This document shows, one piece after another, positions 1 through 8,770 of a stretch of DNA of 64,000 nt. Under the pieces are notes generated by a model that was not told the DNA's origin, did no database searches, and saw only the letters and a list, made by a program, of their open reading frames with translations. The stretch spans positions 558,001 through 622,000 of the forward strand of contig NZ_AP027922.1 in assembly GCF_030296835.1 (NCBI RefSeq), in the 5' to 3' direction. Numbering within the stretch: position 1 is the first letter of the stretch; every line of letters starts with the position of its first letter. The stretch is from Pseudoalteromonas sp. MM1. Lineage in GTDB: Bacteria > Pseudomonadota > Gammaproteobacteria > Enterobacterales > Alteromonadaceae. A program made the position numbers and the translations under genes.

Positions 1-63
1 GAGTCTAGGCAGTTATCAAAAATGATATCTGCCTTAATGAAAACTATTGAAACTTGGGATTAG
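1..63 (+). CDS. 3' end of an unidentified gene (partial)
   Basis: One frame is open from the first base to a TAG at 61-63, encoding about 20 residues that end in METIONINE-rich helix-like sequence followed by KTIETWD. It lies about 180 bp upstream of a nucleotide-sugar epimerase on the same strand, so a polysaccharide or nucleotide-sugar gene would fit, but the tail is too short to assign a family. The start lies outside the window. Confidence 0.45.
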   Translation, partial: ESRQLSKMISALMKTIETWD

Positions 64-83
64 GCTTTTTTTGAGTAGTTATC

Positions 84-223
84 TTTTTACTTTGAACTTT
101 GACCTTTGAACTTTGAACTTTGACCTTTTTACTTTGAACTTTGACCTTTGACCTTTGACCTTTGACCTTTGACCTTTGAACTTTGACCTTTTTACTTTGA
201 CCTTTCACCTTTAATCTTTCAAC
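84..223 (+). repeat. Heptamer tandem array, TTTGACC/TTTGAAC type
   Basis: Twenty consecutive 7-bp units can be read from 84 to 223. They are mainly TTTGACC and TTTGAAC, with TTTTTAC recurring at about 84, 126 and 189 and decayed units (TTTCACC, TTTAATC, TTTCAAC) at the right end. The array fills the gap between the partial upstream gene and the epimerase and ends about 20 bp before its ATG. Its unit is the most divergent of the heptamer arrays in this window. Confidence 0.9.
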
Positions 224-244
224 TTTACCAAACTTAGGAATTTT

Positions 245-1249
245 ATGAAGTATTTAGTTACAGGTGCTGCGGGCTTTATTGGTGCTGCAACGTGCCAAAA
301 GTTATTGGCTGCAGGCCATGTAGTTGTTGGTATAGATAATCTAAACGATTATTACGATGTAAATTTAAAGTTGGCACGTTTAGCGCAGTTTGAAAACCAC
401 GATAACTTTACGTTTATTAAGCTTGATATAAGCGAACGTGCAGCAATGAGTGAGTTATTTACTGTAGAGCAGTTTGATAAAGTAATACATTTAGCTGCGC
501 AAGCGGGTGTACGCTATTCAATAGAAAACCCAGATGCCTATGCCGACTCTAACCTTGTAGGGCATTTAAATGTGCTAGAAGGGTGTAGGCATAACCATGT
601 TAAGCACCTAGTTTATGCATCATCAAGTTCTGTTTATGGCCTAAACGAAAAAACGCCGTTTGAAACAACCGATAGTGTTGATCATCCTGTTTCGTTTTAT
701 GCGGCAACCAAAAAAGCAAATGAGCTAATGGCACACAGCTATTCGCATTTATATAGCTTGCCGACCACTGGACTGCGCTTTTTTACGGTTTATGGCCCGT
801 GGGGTCGCCCAGACATGGCACCGTATATTTTTACTAAAAAAATACTCGACGGCGATACCATTGATATAAACAACAATGGTGATATGTGGCGTGACTTTAC
901 CTACATAGACGATATTGTAGAAGGTGTTGTACGCGCTGCTGATGTTATACCTACAGCAAACCCAGATTGGCGAGTAGAAAGCGGATCGCCTGCTACAAGC
1001 TCTGCCCCTTACGCTGTTTATAATATTGGCCACGGCAGCCCAATAAACCTAATGAAGTTTATTGAAGCAATTGAGACCGAGCTAGGTACCGAGGCAAATA
1101 AAAACTTCCGCGAAATGCAAGCAGGCGATGTTTATAAAACATATGCCGACACGCAAGATTTATTTAATGCGACTGGCTACAAAGCTCAAGTAGACGTTAA
1201 ACAAGGCGTTAGCGAGCTAATTAAATGGTATAAAAACTTTTATAAGTAA
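245..1249 (+). CDS. NAD-dependent epimerase, UDP-glucuronate 4-epimerase-like
   Basis: This is an extended short-chain dehydrogenase/reductase of 334 aa, the usual length for UDP-glucuronate 4-epimerases of capsule and O-antigen loci. The N-terminal Rossmann motif is VTGAAGFIGAATC (residues 5-17). It is followed by the catalytic serine block ASSSSVYG (about 124-131) and the YAATK Tyr-xxx-Lys pair (about 151-155). The early IDNLNDYYD stretch is typical of the UDP-GlcA/UDP-GalA epimerase branch. The predicted role is cytoplasmic interconversion of UDP-glucuronate and UDP-galacturonate for surface polysaccharide. It is co-oriented with galU, which supplies UDP-glucose, the precursor. An upstream TAGGAA supports the ATG. 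Exact substrate is inferred from resemblance only. Confidence 0.85.
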   Translation: MKYLVTGAAGFIGAATCQKLLAAGHVVVGIDNLNDYYDVNLKLARLAQFENHDNFTFIKLDISERAAMSELFTVEQFDKVIHLAAQAGVRYSIENPDAYADSNLVGHLNVLEGCRHNHVKHLVYASSSSVYGLNEKTPFETTDSVDHPVSFYAATKKANELMAHSYSHLYSLPTTGLRFFTVYGPWGRPDMAPYIFTKKILDGDTIDINNNGDMWRDFTYIDDIVEGVVRAADVIPTANPDWRVESGSPATSSAPYAVYNIGHGSPINLMKFIEAIETELGTEANKNFREMQAGDVYKTYADTQDLFNATGYKAQVDVKQGVSELIKWYKNFYK

Positions 1250-1260
1250 GCTTTATAGCG

Positions 1261-1296
1261 AAATAAACACTGCTTTTTTAAAAGCAGTGTTTATTT
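1261..1296. terminator. Perfect 17-bp palindromic terminator
   Basis: A perfect 17-bp inverted repeat (AAATAAACACTGCTTTT at 1261-1277) is separated from its complement by two bases. It lies 12 bp after the epimerase stop. The A- and T-rich outer arms would allow termination on either strand. Confidence 0.8.
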
Positions 1297-1318
1297 AAAA
1301 ATAGTTTAATTTACACTT

Positions 1319-1479
1319 TGATAGCTGATAGCTGATAGCTGATAGCTGATAGCTGATAGCTGATAGCTGATAGCTGATAGCTGATAGCTGATAGCTGATA
1401 GCTGATAGCTGATAGCTGATAGCTGATAGCTGATAGCTGATAGCTGATAGCTGATAGCTGATAGCTGATAGCTGACAGC
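1319..1479 (+). repeat. Heptamer tandem array, 22 x TGATAGC plus terminal TGACAGC
   Basis: Twenty-two uninterrupted identical TGATAGC units run from 1319 to 1472, closed by one variant unit TGACAGC (1473-1479). The array lies between the epimerase terminator and galU. The complementary strand is open in all frames and gives a spurious low-complexity ORF; the plus strand has a TGA in every unit. Confidence 0.95.
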
Positions 1480-1555
1480 TTCCCATTCATTCAGCCCCCA
1501 TCTACATTTAACCTGCTAAGTTAAAAATAATTAATTTATAAATAAAGGACTACCC

Positions 1556-2476
1556 ATGAAAGCTGTTATTCCTGTTGCTGGCCTTGGTACGCGTATGCTG
1601 CCTATGACTAAAGCAATCCCTAAAGAAATGCTACCAATTGTAGATAAGCCCCTAATTCAATACATAGTAAGTGAGTGTGTAGCTGCCGGTATTAAAGATA
1701 TTGTACTGGTAACGCATAGCTCTAAAAACGCTATAGAAAATCATTTTGATACTAGCTACGAGCTTGAAGCAACGCTTGAAAAACGCGTTAAGCGTGCTCT
1801 GCTTGAAGAAGTACGCTCTATTTGCCCTACCGATGTAACAGTTATGAGTGTACGCCAAGGCGAAGCTAAAGGCCTAGGCCACGCTATTTTGTGTGCAAAG
1901 CCAATTGTGGGCGATAACGATTTTATTGTACTGCTGCCAGATGTGATACTTGATGCTTACACAGCCGATCAAAAAACTGAAAACTTAGCAGCTATGATCA
2001 AACGCTTTAACGAAACTAAAGCAAGTCAAATTATGCTTGAGCCGGTAGCACAAGAAGATGTAAGTAAATACGGTATTGCTGATATAAACGGCGTGCAATT
2101 AACGCCAGGCAACAGTGCGGCAATTAAAACCATGGTTGAAAAGCCAGAGGCTGATAAAGCGCCTTCAAACCTTGCTGTAGTAGGGCGTTATGTACTAAGC
2201 AAAAACATTTGGCCACTGCTTGCTAAAACACCAGTAGGTGCTGGTGGTGAAATACAATTAACCGACTCTATTGATGAGCTAATGAAGAAAGAAACCGTTG
2301 AAGCGTTTCACATGAGTGGCCGCTCGCACGACTGTGGCGATAAGCTAGGCTACTTAAAAGCAATTGTAGAATACGGAATGCGCGATACTAAGCTTGGTAA
2401 CGATTTTGGCCAATACTTAACGTCGTTAGTTAACGATGAGCCAGCTGCGCAATCTGATAATGTTGTAAATTTATAA
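1556..2476 (+). CDS. galU: UTP--glucose-1-phosphate uridylyltransferase
   Basis: GalU makes UDP-glucose from UTP and glucose 1-phosphate in the cytoplasm, feeding capsule, LPS and the galE/epimerase reactions. The nucleotidyltransferase signature lies at the N-terminus: AGLGTRMLP (about 8-16), then [18 protein letters not shown] (about 19-36). The 306-aa length is normal for bacterial GalU. The ATG is preceded by AAAGGA at about 1543. The gene is separated from the upstream epimerase by a terminator and a heptamer array, so it probably has its own promoter. A GC-rich terminator follows. Confidence 0.95.
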   Translation: MKAVIPVAGLGTRMLPMTKAIPKEMLPIVDKPLIQYIVSECVAAGIKDIVLVTHSSKNAIENHFDTSYELEATLEKRVKRALLEEVRSICPTDVTVMSVRQGEAKGLGHAILCAKPIVGDNDFIVLLPDVILDAYTADQKTENLAAMIKRFNETKASQIMLEPVAQEDVSKYGIADINGVQLTPGNSAAIKTMVEKPEADKAPSNLAVVGRYVLSKNIWPLLAKTPVGAGGEIQLTDSIDELMKKETVEAFHMSGRSHDCGDKLGYLKAIVEYGMRDTKLGNDFGQYLTSLVNDEPAAQSDNVVNL

Positions 2477-2502
2477 TATTGTAGAATCTATATTATTTAT
2501 AA

Positions 2503-2527
2503 GCGCGGCTATTTGCCGCGCTTTTTT
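2503..2527 (+). terminator. Rho-independent terminator of galU
   Basis: A GCGCGGC / GCCGCGC stem with the loop TATTT is followed by a run of six T. It lies 27 bp after the galU stop. The hairpin resembles one of the REP-like hairpins found further on (the GCGGC-TTTAT-GCCGC type). Confidence 0.85.
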
Positions 2528-2569
2528 GTGGGTGTATGTATTTTGGCTGACAGCCAGCTATTGTGCTCT

Positions 2570-2800
2570 GCGTGAGCAAGCTTCACGCCTACAAAGAATT
2601 TAAAGCATTCATTCACAAAGAGGTTAAGAGACGCTGTGCTATAGAGGGTAACGTTGTAGGCGCCTTGCTTGCTGACGCAATTAGGCTTTATACAGCATTG
2701 AAATAATAAATTTAAACGCGAGGAAAACTCGCTGCTACTTATATGTTTTCTCATTTACTCCTCTTTTGCTTCTCTTTGTGCAATAGGCTTTTAAGTAACT
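2570..2800. repeat. REP-like hairpins and a decayed copy of the 163-bp unit
   Basis: A GCGTG/CACGC hairpin ending in CTAC lies at 2570-2592. A GTAG-headed GGCGCC..TGACGC hairpin follows near 2656. A GCGAGGAAAACTCGC hairpin ending in CTAC follows near 2715-2740. Between them is a diverged copy of the AAGAGGTTAAGAG spacer of the tandem repeat that begins at 2801. No gene is supported here; the 81-aa minus-strand ORF spanning it is made of repeat sequence. Confidence 0.75.
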
Positions 2801-3530
2801 TATTCACTAAGAGGTTAAGAGGCGCTGCGCTTTAGAGGGGAACGCTGTAGTCGCGGCTTTATGCCGCGTTAAGGCTAAACGCGAGGAAAACTCGCTACTA
2901 CTTAAATGCCTTACTCATATACTCCTCTTTTGCTTCTCTTTGTGCAATAGGGTTTTAAGTAACTTATTCACTAAGAGGTTAAGAGGCGCTGCGCTATAGA
3001 GGGGAACGCTGTAGTCGCGGCTTTATGCCGCGTTAAGGCTAAACGCGAGGAAAACTCGCTGCTACTTATATGTTTTCTCATTTACTCCTCTTTTTCTTCT
3101 CTTTGTGCAATAGGCTTTTAAGTAACTTATTCACTAAGAGGTTAAGAGACGCTGCGCTTTAGAGGGGAGCGCTGTAGCAGCGGCTTTATGCCGCGTTAAG
3201 GCTAAACGCGAGGAAAACTCGCTGCTACTTATATGTTTTCTCATTTACTCCTCTTTTGCTTCTCTTTGTGCAATAGGGTTTTAAGTAACTTATTCACAAA
3301 GAGGTTAAGAGACGCTGCGCTCTAGAGGGTAACGTTGTAGTCGCGGCTTTATGCCGCGTTAAGGCTAAACGCGAGGAAAACTCGCTGCTACTTATATGTT
3401 TTCTCATTTACTCCTCTTTTTCTTCTCTTTGTGCAATAGGCTTTTAAGTAACTTATTCACTAAGAGGTTAAGAGACGCTGCGCTTTAGAGGGGAGCGCTG
3501 TAGTCGCGGCTTTATGCCGCGCTTTTTTGT
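2801..3530. repeat. Tandem array of a ~163-bp REP-containing unit
   Basis: The landmark TATTCAC starts at 2801, 2965, 3128, 3291 and 3454, a period of 163-164 bp. Each unit contains a GTAG-headed GCGGC-TTTAT-GCCGC hairpin, an inverted GCGAG..CTCGC hairpin ending in CTAC (as at 2847-2901), and a spacer with CTCTTTGTG facing CACAAAGAG or CACTAAGAG. Units differ by scattered substitutions. The array fills most of the galU-wzi gap, and no coding region is supported in it. Confidence 0.9.
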
Positions 3531-3569
3531 GGATGTATATATTTGGTTAGTACCAAGTTATTATGTTTT

Positions 3570-3660
3570 GTGTGAGCAAGCTTCACGCCTACATAGGTTT
3601 TATGCTCGGAGTATATTGTTATTTTGTAGGCGCTTGCTTGCTGGCGCACTTAGGCTAAAT
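3570..3660. repeat. REP-like pair
   Basis: A TGTGAGCAAGCTTCACG hairpin ending in CCTAC (3570-3592) is followed by a GTAGGCGC..GGCGCA hairpin near 3630-3655. They are copies of hairpin types seen elsewhere in the window and lie between the tandem array and the wzi-family gene. Confidence 0.7.
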
Positions 3661-3705
3661 TTAAGCTTTTAGAAGCAAAGCTTTAAGGTGCGCCTTTAAT
3701 AAACT

Positions 3706-5148
3706 TTAAAAATTTGCGAATACAGCTAACCTTGCAAAGGTTTCTCCAAATACATCTTTACCTTGATAGAGCTCTGCGCCCCAGCTTTGGGCGCCCATTA
3801 TTGGTTTGCTTAACTTACGTGTATAGGCTGTTTGCAGCTCGTAGCCTGTTTTATAGCCGCTGTTTTTATTTTTAAGCGAACGAATAGTGGTATTGAACGT
3901 TTCTATAGAACTTAACTGCCAGTGCCAATTTATACTCATTGATTTAGCTGGTGTGTAGTCGGTGTAGTTGTGTTCATCGCCACCCCAGTGGCCAATAACA
4001 TTACCAGAATTACGGTTTCCATCTTTGTAAATGCTATTTGCGTACCAAAGCTTTTGCCAATTACTGTGTTCAAAGCGTAAGCTGTGGTTGTTTGCAATAA
4101 AGGGAAAATATAAACCAAAGCTATAGGCGTTATTGCGTGAACCACCCAGGGTATCTTCTAGTGCAACCTCTCCATATAGCTCAAACGGAAGTGAATATAG
4201 GCTGTTGTTGTATTCAAATGTTATAGAGCCTAGTTGATCGCCTAGCTCGTAGTTTTCTCCAAGCTCATCGGCATCCTTTCTACCTATGTTGTCTTTACTG
4301 CCAGGGCTAAAAAAGCCTTCAGCAAAATCTTTTAGTGTTACACTACGTGGCCCGCCACCAAATTGCATTAAGCGGCTTAGGCCTATAGTTAAATTATCGG
4401 TAGCTGCAAAGCTTGTGTGCAAACCAAATAAATACGGTTTACCTGGCTCGTAAACTCTTTCTACACCTGTTTGTTTACCCTCTTTTAATATGCCGCTTTG
4501 TTCTGTCATTTGGCTAATAAACATGTCGTATCTAATGTTAAAGCTAGTGATTGGTTCTACGTTACTAAGCGTTATAGAAGGTGTAGTTTTAGCTTGTGTG
4601 CTTAATAACATAGCGCTGTCTTCAAAGGGAGAGTACCAATGCTCACGGTAACCAATATCTAGTTGGGCGTATTTATACCCTAAGTATATAAAGCTTTGCG
4701 TTGGGAGTATTTCGTCTTCGTTGGCTATACCCGCAACACTAACACCAAAGTGGCGTCCAAAGTTTGCATAAGCACCGCCTTCAGCAATTAGGTTAGTTTT
4801 TGTGGTTTGCCCGCGCTGATTTGGCAGTGTTTTATCTTTTGTACCTGCGGCTATGGTTAACTTTGCAAAAGCGCCTGCATCACTTTGTATGTAGGGGCTA
4901 AGCTGATAAGAAAGTGTTTGGTATAACTCAGGGTAAGTATGCCTAACAGTTTGCAGCACTTTATAAATATCATGCGCTTTATAGGGCTTACTCATTATGT
5001 GCGTATTTTTACTTACAGCTAAAAGGCGTTGTACTTGGTGCTCAAGCTCGGGTACTTGATTTAAAGGTAAATATGGTGAAACCCCGCCTTTAGCCATTAC
5101 ATTTGCACTGATTGCCATCCCGACAAGTAGCGATATTTTTTTTAGCAT
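3706..5148 (-). CDS. wzi: Capsule assembly Wzi family outer-membrane protein
   Basis: Wzi is an outer-membrane beta-barrel lectin that helps anchor capsular polysaccharide to the cell surface. The 480-aa length matches the family (about 480). The N-terminus is a signal peptide with a Lys-Lys start, a hydrophobic core and a cleavage site near NVMA-KG (residue 20). The rest is rich in alternating aromatic strands (EHWYSPFEDSA, FGLHTSF, YSFGLYFPF), and the protein ends in Phe, the usual C-terminal signal of BAM-inserted barrels. Context fits: UDP-sugar genes lie upstream and galE further on. It stands alone, with repeat-filled gaps of more than 1 kb on both sides. The symbol is given for the family; true orthology to enterobacterial Wzi is likely but unproven. 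Confidence 0.85.
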   Translation of the reverse strand: MLKKISLLVGMAISANVMAKGGVSPYLPLNQVPELEHQVQRLLAVSKNTHIMSKPYKAHDIYKVLQTVRHTYPELYQTLSYQLSPYIQSDAGAFAKLTIAAGTKDKTLPNQRGQTTKTNLIAEGGAYANFGRHFGVSVAGIANEDEILPTQSFIYLGYKYAQLDIGYREHWYSPFEDSAMLLSTQAKTTPSITLSNVEPITSFNIRYDMFISQMTEQSGILKEGKQTGVERVYEPGKPYLFGLHTSFAATDNLTIGLSRLMQFGGGPRSVTLKDFAEGFFSPGSKDNIGRKDADELGENYELGDQLGSITFEYNNSLYSLPFELYGEVALEDTLGGSRNNAYSFGLYFPFIANNHSLRFEHSNWQKLWYANSIYKDGNRNSGNVIGHWGGDEHNYTDYTPAKSMSINWHWQLSSIETFNTTIRSLKNKNSGYKTGYELQTAYTRKLSKPIMGAQSWGAELYQGKDVFGETFARLAVFANF

Positions 5149-5375
5149 AATTATTCCGTTAGCAAAAAATTGTTTAAGTAAAAAACGTTAATGCGAGGTT
5201 AGCAATAAATAACTAAGTAAGAAAGAGAAAGACTCACCCTATGTAGATAATTACCAGCTATTTTAAGTAAGCGCCTTATTTGTAGCCCAAATGAGCTTTA
5301 GGCTAAGTTTTATTTTATAGGCCGCAGTTTGGTGGCATATTTGTAATTTATTATGCATATATATTGATGCAAAAC

Positions 5376-6031
5376 GTTTTACGCGAGGTAAACTCGCTGC
5401 TACATGTATGTTTTTTATTTACTCCTCTTTTGCTTCTCTTTGTGCAATAGGGTTTTAAGTAATTTATTCACAAAGAGGTTTAGAGGCGCTGCGCTTTAGA
5501 GGGGAACGCTGTAGTCGCGGCTTTATGCCGCGTTAAGGCTAAACGCGAGGAAAACTCGCTGCTACTTGCATGTTTTCTCTTTTGCTTCTCTTTGTGCAAT
5601 AGGGTTTTAAGTAATTTATTCACAAAGAGGTTTAGAGGCGCTGCGCTTTAGATGGTAGCGTTGTAGGCGCCTTGCTTGCTGGCGCACTTAGGCTTTATGC
5701 CGCGTTAAGGCTAAACGCGAGGAAAACTCGCTGCTACTTGCATGTTTTCTCTTTTGCTTCTCTTTGTGCAATAGGGTTTTAAGTAATTTATTCACAAAGA
5801 GGTTTAGAGACGCTGCGCTTTAGATGGTAGCGTTGTAGGCGCCTTGCTTTCTGGAGTTTAAAGGTAGTGCTTTTACAGTGGTTATTATATTTTAAAGCCA
5901 TGAGAAGCTTCGCTTCTAACGTGAGCAAGCTCTACGTCTACAGCCCAAATAAGCTCTGAAGCTAAATTTATTGTAGGCGTCTTGCTGCATAGTATAGATA
6001 TTTCAATTGCGTGAGCAAGTTTCACGCCTAC
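5376..6031. repeat. Second REP/163-bp-unit cluster
   Basis: Three more copies of the REP-containing unit have TATTCAC landmarks at 5465, 5617 and 5789. Their spacings of 152 and 172 bp reflect loss of part of the spacer and insertion of a GTAGGCGCC-type hairpin. Further hairpins follow near 5919-5941 (ending GTCTAC) and 6009-6031 (ending CCTAC). The preceding stretch 5149-5375 shows no gene and probably holds the promoter of the wzi-family gene. No coding region is supported between 5149 and 6240. Confidence 0.85.
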
Positions 6032-6086
6032 GAATAAAATATAACCGTATTTATTGTAAACGCGATGCTTAATAATTTATTCTGGC

Positions 6087-6177
6087 TAACAGCTAACAGC
6101 TAACAGCTAACAGCTAACAGCTAACAGCTAACAGCTAACAGCTAACAGCTAACAGCTAACAGCTAACAGCTAACAGC
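6087..6177 (+). repeat. Heptamer array, 13 x TAACAGC
   Basis: Thirteen identical TAACAGC units run from 6087 to 6177. They are preceded by AATTTATTCTGGC and followed by TATT. The same flanks and the same unit number recur at 10750-10840 with TAACCGC units. Confidence 0.95.
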
Positions 6178-6247
6178 TATTTTTCTTGCATAAAGTTGGT
6201 TTTTTGTTAACCTACCTGCCTTCCTTTTTTAGCTTGTTGGGGTGTAT

Positions 6248-7021
6248 ATGGCGTTGTTATCTCGTTCGATATTGGCGTTGTGTTTAGCACTTTCAAGTTC
6301 TGCAGTTTTAGCTCAGTCGCAGTGCGATGTTGAGTTGAGTCATGGCTTAATAATTACCGACGACGTTATACGTATTCTTGATAAAGGCCAAACCCGCGTG
6401 CAAATTAATAATAATAACCAGCTATTTATTCGTGGTTATTGGGTTGATTTAAGCACAGAAGAAAGCAAAGTACTTGAGCAATTTAGTAATGGTATTCGCC
6501 ATACCGTGCCTGAGCTTGTTAACTTAGCCACCGATGGGGTTAACTTAGGTTTAAGCGCCATTGAACATGTGGTTGAGGGGATGTCTGATAAAGAGCCAGA
6601 GGTACTAAAAACCCAGCTCCAGTACGTAGAGCGGGCGCTTATGGATAAATTTAAGCGCGGTGATGACTTCTTTTTTATCGCTCCTCAGTCGCTCTCGCAA
6701 ATAGATGACTTTTTCACTAAAGAAATTAGCCAACAAATACATTCTGCCGTACATGGCTCGTTAGGCGCTATTTTAATGTCGCTTGGTGATGCATTTAAAT
6801 CACGCGAAGGTAATATTGAAGACCGCATTAACGACATGGGCCAACGTATGAATATTATCTCTAAAGAAATAGATAAATCACTACAAAAAAAGGCCCAGCA
6901 ACTTGAGCTTAAAGCCTCAGAATATTGCGAATGTTTAAACGCACTTGATGTGACCGAATCGCGCTTGCAAGCGATAGTGCCTGGCATGGCTGACTTTGAT
7001 TTAGTGCAGATAAAATCGTAA
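6248..7021 (+). CDS. yggN: YggN-family (DUF2884) periplasmic protein
   Basis: This matches the DUF2884/YggN family of secreted proteins of unknown function. The protein starts with a signal peptide (MALLSRSILALCLALSSS, cleavage near VLAQ-S) and contains a CDV motif just after it and a CECLNAL motif near the C-terminus, a possible disulfide pair. The middle is predicted helical. I chose the ATG at 6248 because GGGG at 6239-6242 sits 5 bp upstream; an in-frame GTG at 6242 would overlap that site. It is flanked by heptamer arrays on both sides. Function is unknown; family membership is from recognition of the overall sequence. Confidence 0.75.
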   Translation: MALLSRSILALCLALSSSAVLAQSQCDVELSHGLIITDDVIRILDKGQTRVQINNNNQLFIRGYWVDLSTEESKVLEQFSNGIRHTVPELVNLATDGVNLGLSAIEHVVEGMSDKEPEVLKTQLQYVERALMDKFKRGDDFFFIAPQSLSQIDDFFTKEISQQIHSAVHGSLGAILMSLGDAFKSREGNIEDRINDMGQRMNIISKEIDKSLQKKAQQLELKASEYCECLNALDVTESRLQAIVPGMADFDLVQIKS

Positions 7022-7032
7022 GGAAAGTGAGG

Positions 7033-7172
7033 GTTATAAGCTATAAGCTGTTAGTTATCAGCTATCAGCTGTTAGTTATCAGCTGTTAGTTATTAGTTAT
7101 TAGTTATTAGTTATCAGTTATCAGCTATCAGTTATCAGTTATCAGCTATCAGTTATCAGTTATCAGCTATCA
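7033..7172 (-). repeat. Heptamer array, mixed GTTATCA/GCTATCA/GCTGTTA units
   Basis: Twenty 7-bp units are readable on the plus strand as GTTATCA, GCTATCA, GCTGTTA and GTTATTA, which are TGATAAC, TGATAGC, TAACAGC and TAATAAC on the minus strand. The last nine form a 21-bp higher-order repeat (GTTATCA, GTTATCA, GCTATCA) three times. This is the only long array in the opposite orientation. It lies between yggN and the four-helix-bundle gene. Confidence 0.9.
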
Positions 7173-7252
7173 GTTTTAGGCTTTAATTGCGTTTAGGGTT
7201 TCTATTTCTTCAATTACTTCTAAGCTAAAAGTAAATAGTTAGGATTAAATCC

Positions 7253-7646
<394 letters not shown>

Positions 7647-8345
7647 CTATAGTTTAACCTCTCCCTCTTTTAACTCTCTATACTCTCCACTTGCTAAGTT
7701 TTCATCCAGTATAATATTACCTATTTGCTCGCGGTGTAGCTCTACCACTTTGTTGCCTACTGAGGCTAACATGCGTTTAACTTGGTGATATTTACCTTCA
7801 CTGATTGATAAACGTAAGCTGTAGGTGGCAAGTGCTTCTGCTTTAGCTGGGCGAGTGAGACCTTTTTCGTTGTGAAGTTGTACGCCGTTACGTAGTTGCT
7901 CTAATGCGTCTTCGGTTATAGGCTCTTGGGTTTCTACTAAGTAGGTTTTTAATTTGTTGTGCTTTGGCGAGGTTATACGGTGCGACCAATCGCCATCGTT
8001 TGTAATGAGTACTAAGCCGGTGGTGTCTATATCTAGGCGACCTGCTACATGAAAGTCGGCCATATTTGGCTCATCGAGTAAATCAAATACGGTGGGGTGT
8101 AGCTCATCTACATTTGCACATACATAGCCTACAGGTTTGTGTAGCATAAAGTAGCGCTTGCCTAAAAATACCAAAGGCTCACCAGCAAATGTTACTTCAT
8201 CTTGCAGGGTTATCTGAAAATCGAACGCGGTAACCGTTTCCCCATTTACTTGCACTTCTTGGCGCTTAATTGCAGCGCGTGCTTTTGAGCGTGGTAGCTC
8301 TGCTAGGTGGCTAATAAATTTATCTAAGCGGCAGGGGAATTTCAT
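7647..8345 (-). CDS. rsuA: 16S rRNA pseudouridine(516) synthase
   Basis: RsuA isomerises U516 of 16S rRNA. An S4 RNA-binding domain opens the protein (MKFPCRLDKFISHL..RSKARAAIKRQEVQVNG, about 1-35). It is followed by the synthase core with the GRLDIDTTGLVLITNDG block, whose Asp (about 103) is the catalytic residue. The C-terminal QVKRMLASVGNKV motif is typical of the RsuA/RluB/E/F group. The 232-aa length agrees with RsuA. It is a stand-alone gene on the minus strand, and its 3' end abuts a heptamer array. Confidence 0.9.
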   Translation of the reverse strand: MKFPCRLDKFISHLAELPRSKARAAIKRQEVQVNGETVTAFDFQITLQDEVTFAGEPLVFLGKRYFMLHKPVGYVCANVDELHPTVFDLLDEPNMADFHVAGRLDIDTTGLVLITNDGDWSHRITSPKHNKLKTYLVETQEPITEDALEQLRNGVQLHNEKGLTRPAKAEALATYSLRLSISEGKYHQVKRMLASVGNKVVELHREQIGNIILDENLASGEYRELKEGEVKL

Positions 8346-8484
8346 TTTTGTTCACATTTTTAGTCGGCTACAATGGGCGCGATTATAGCTGATAGTGAAA
8401 TACCATGACAGTACACAGCCTACAAATATTAAGCCTATGCCAAGTAAAAGTAGAGGCGGAGAATTGTGTTTTAGAGGGGGCGTT

Positions 8485-8687
8485 GTAGGCGCCTTGCTTG
8501 CTGACGCATTGGTATAAAAGTATAAATGTTTCAATATCGTGCGTGGGCAAGCTTCACGCTTACGCTGAGGAATATGGTGTTGTAGACGCGCAGCTTGCTG
8601 GCGTTTAAAAGCAGCGCTTTTACAGTGTTTATTACTTTTTAAAACAATGAGAAGCTTTGCATCACCCTGAGCAAGCTCTACGTCTAC
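8485..8687. repeat. REP-like cluster between galE and rsuA
   Basis: A GTAGGCGCC..TGACGC hairpin (8485), a GCGTG..CACGC hairpin ending TTAC (8541-8563) and a pair of outward-facing GTAGAC...GTCTAC ends spanning 8582-8687 are visible. The last pair is a near copy of 10570-10676. The interval 8346-8770 contains no supported gene; a 132-aa minus-strand ORF across it is composed of these repeats. Confidence 0.8.
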
Positions 8688-8770
8688 ACCAAAAATTACG
8701 CGATGGTTAAATTTACTTGTAGGTAATTTGCCTGCTTGCGAAACAGGCAAAATCTATGAGGTATTTTTTA

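Noticed and set aside
1295..1486. 63-aa minus-strand ORF of repeated SYQLSAI
   Set aside because: It is a translation of the TGATAGC heptamer array on the strand without stop codons; there is no start context and the protein is pure repeat.
2509..2754. 81-aa minus-strand ORF after galU
   Set aside because: It lies in REP-like and tandem repeat DNA and begins in the terminator region; no family resemblance.
2801..3530. CRISPR array in the 163-bp repeat region or in the heptamer arrays
   Set aside because: The repeat unit is too long or too short, there are no unique spacers between constant repeats, and no cas genes are present.
8352..8750. 132-aa minus-strand ORF between rsuA and galE
   Set aside because: Composed of REP/BIME elements that recur elsewhere without an ORF; no recognisable domain.
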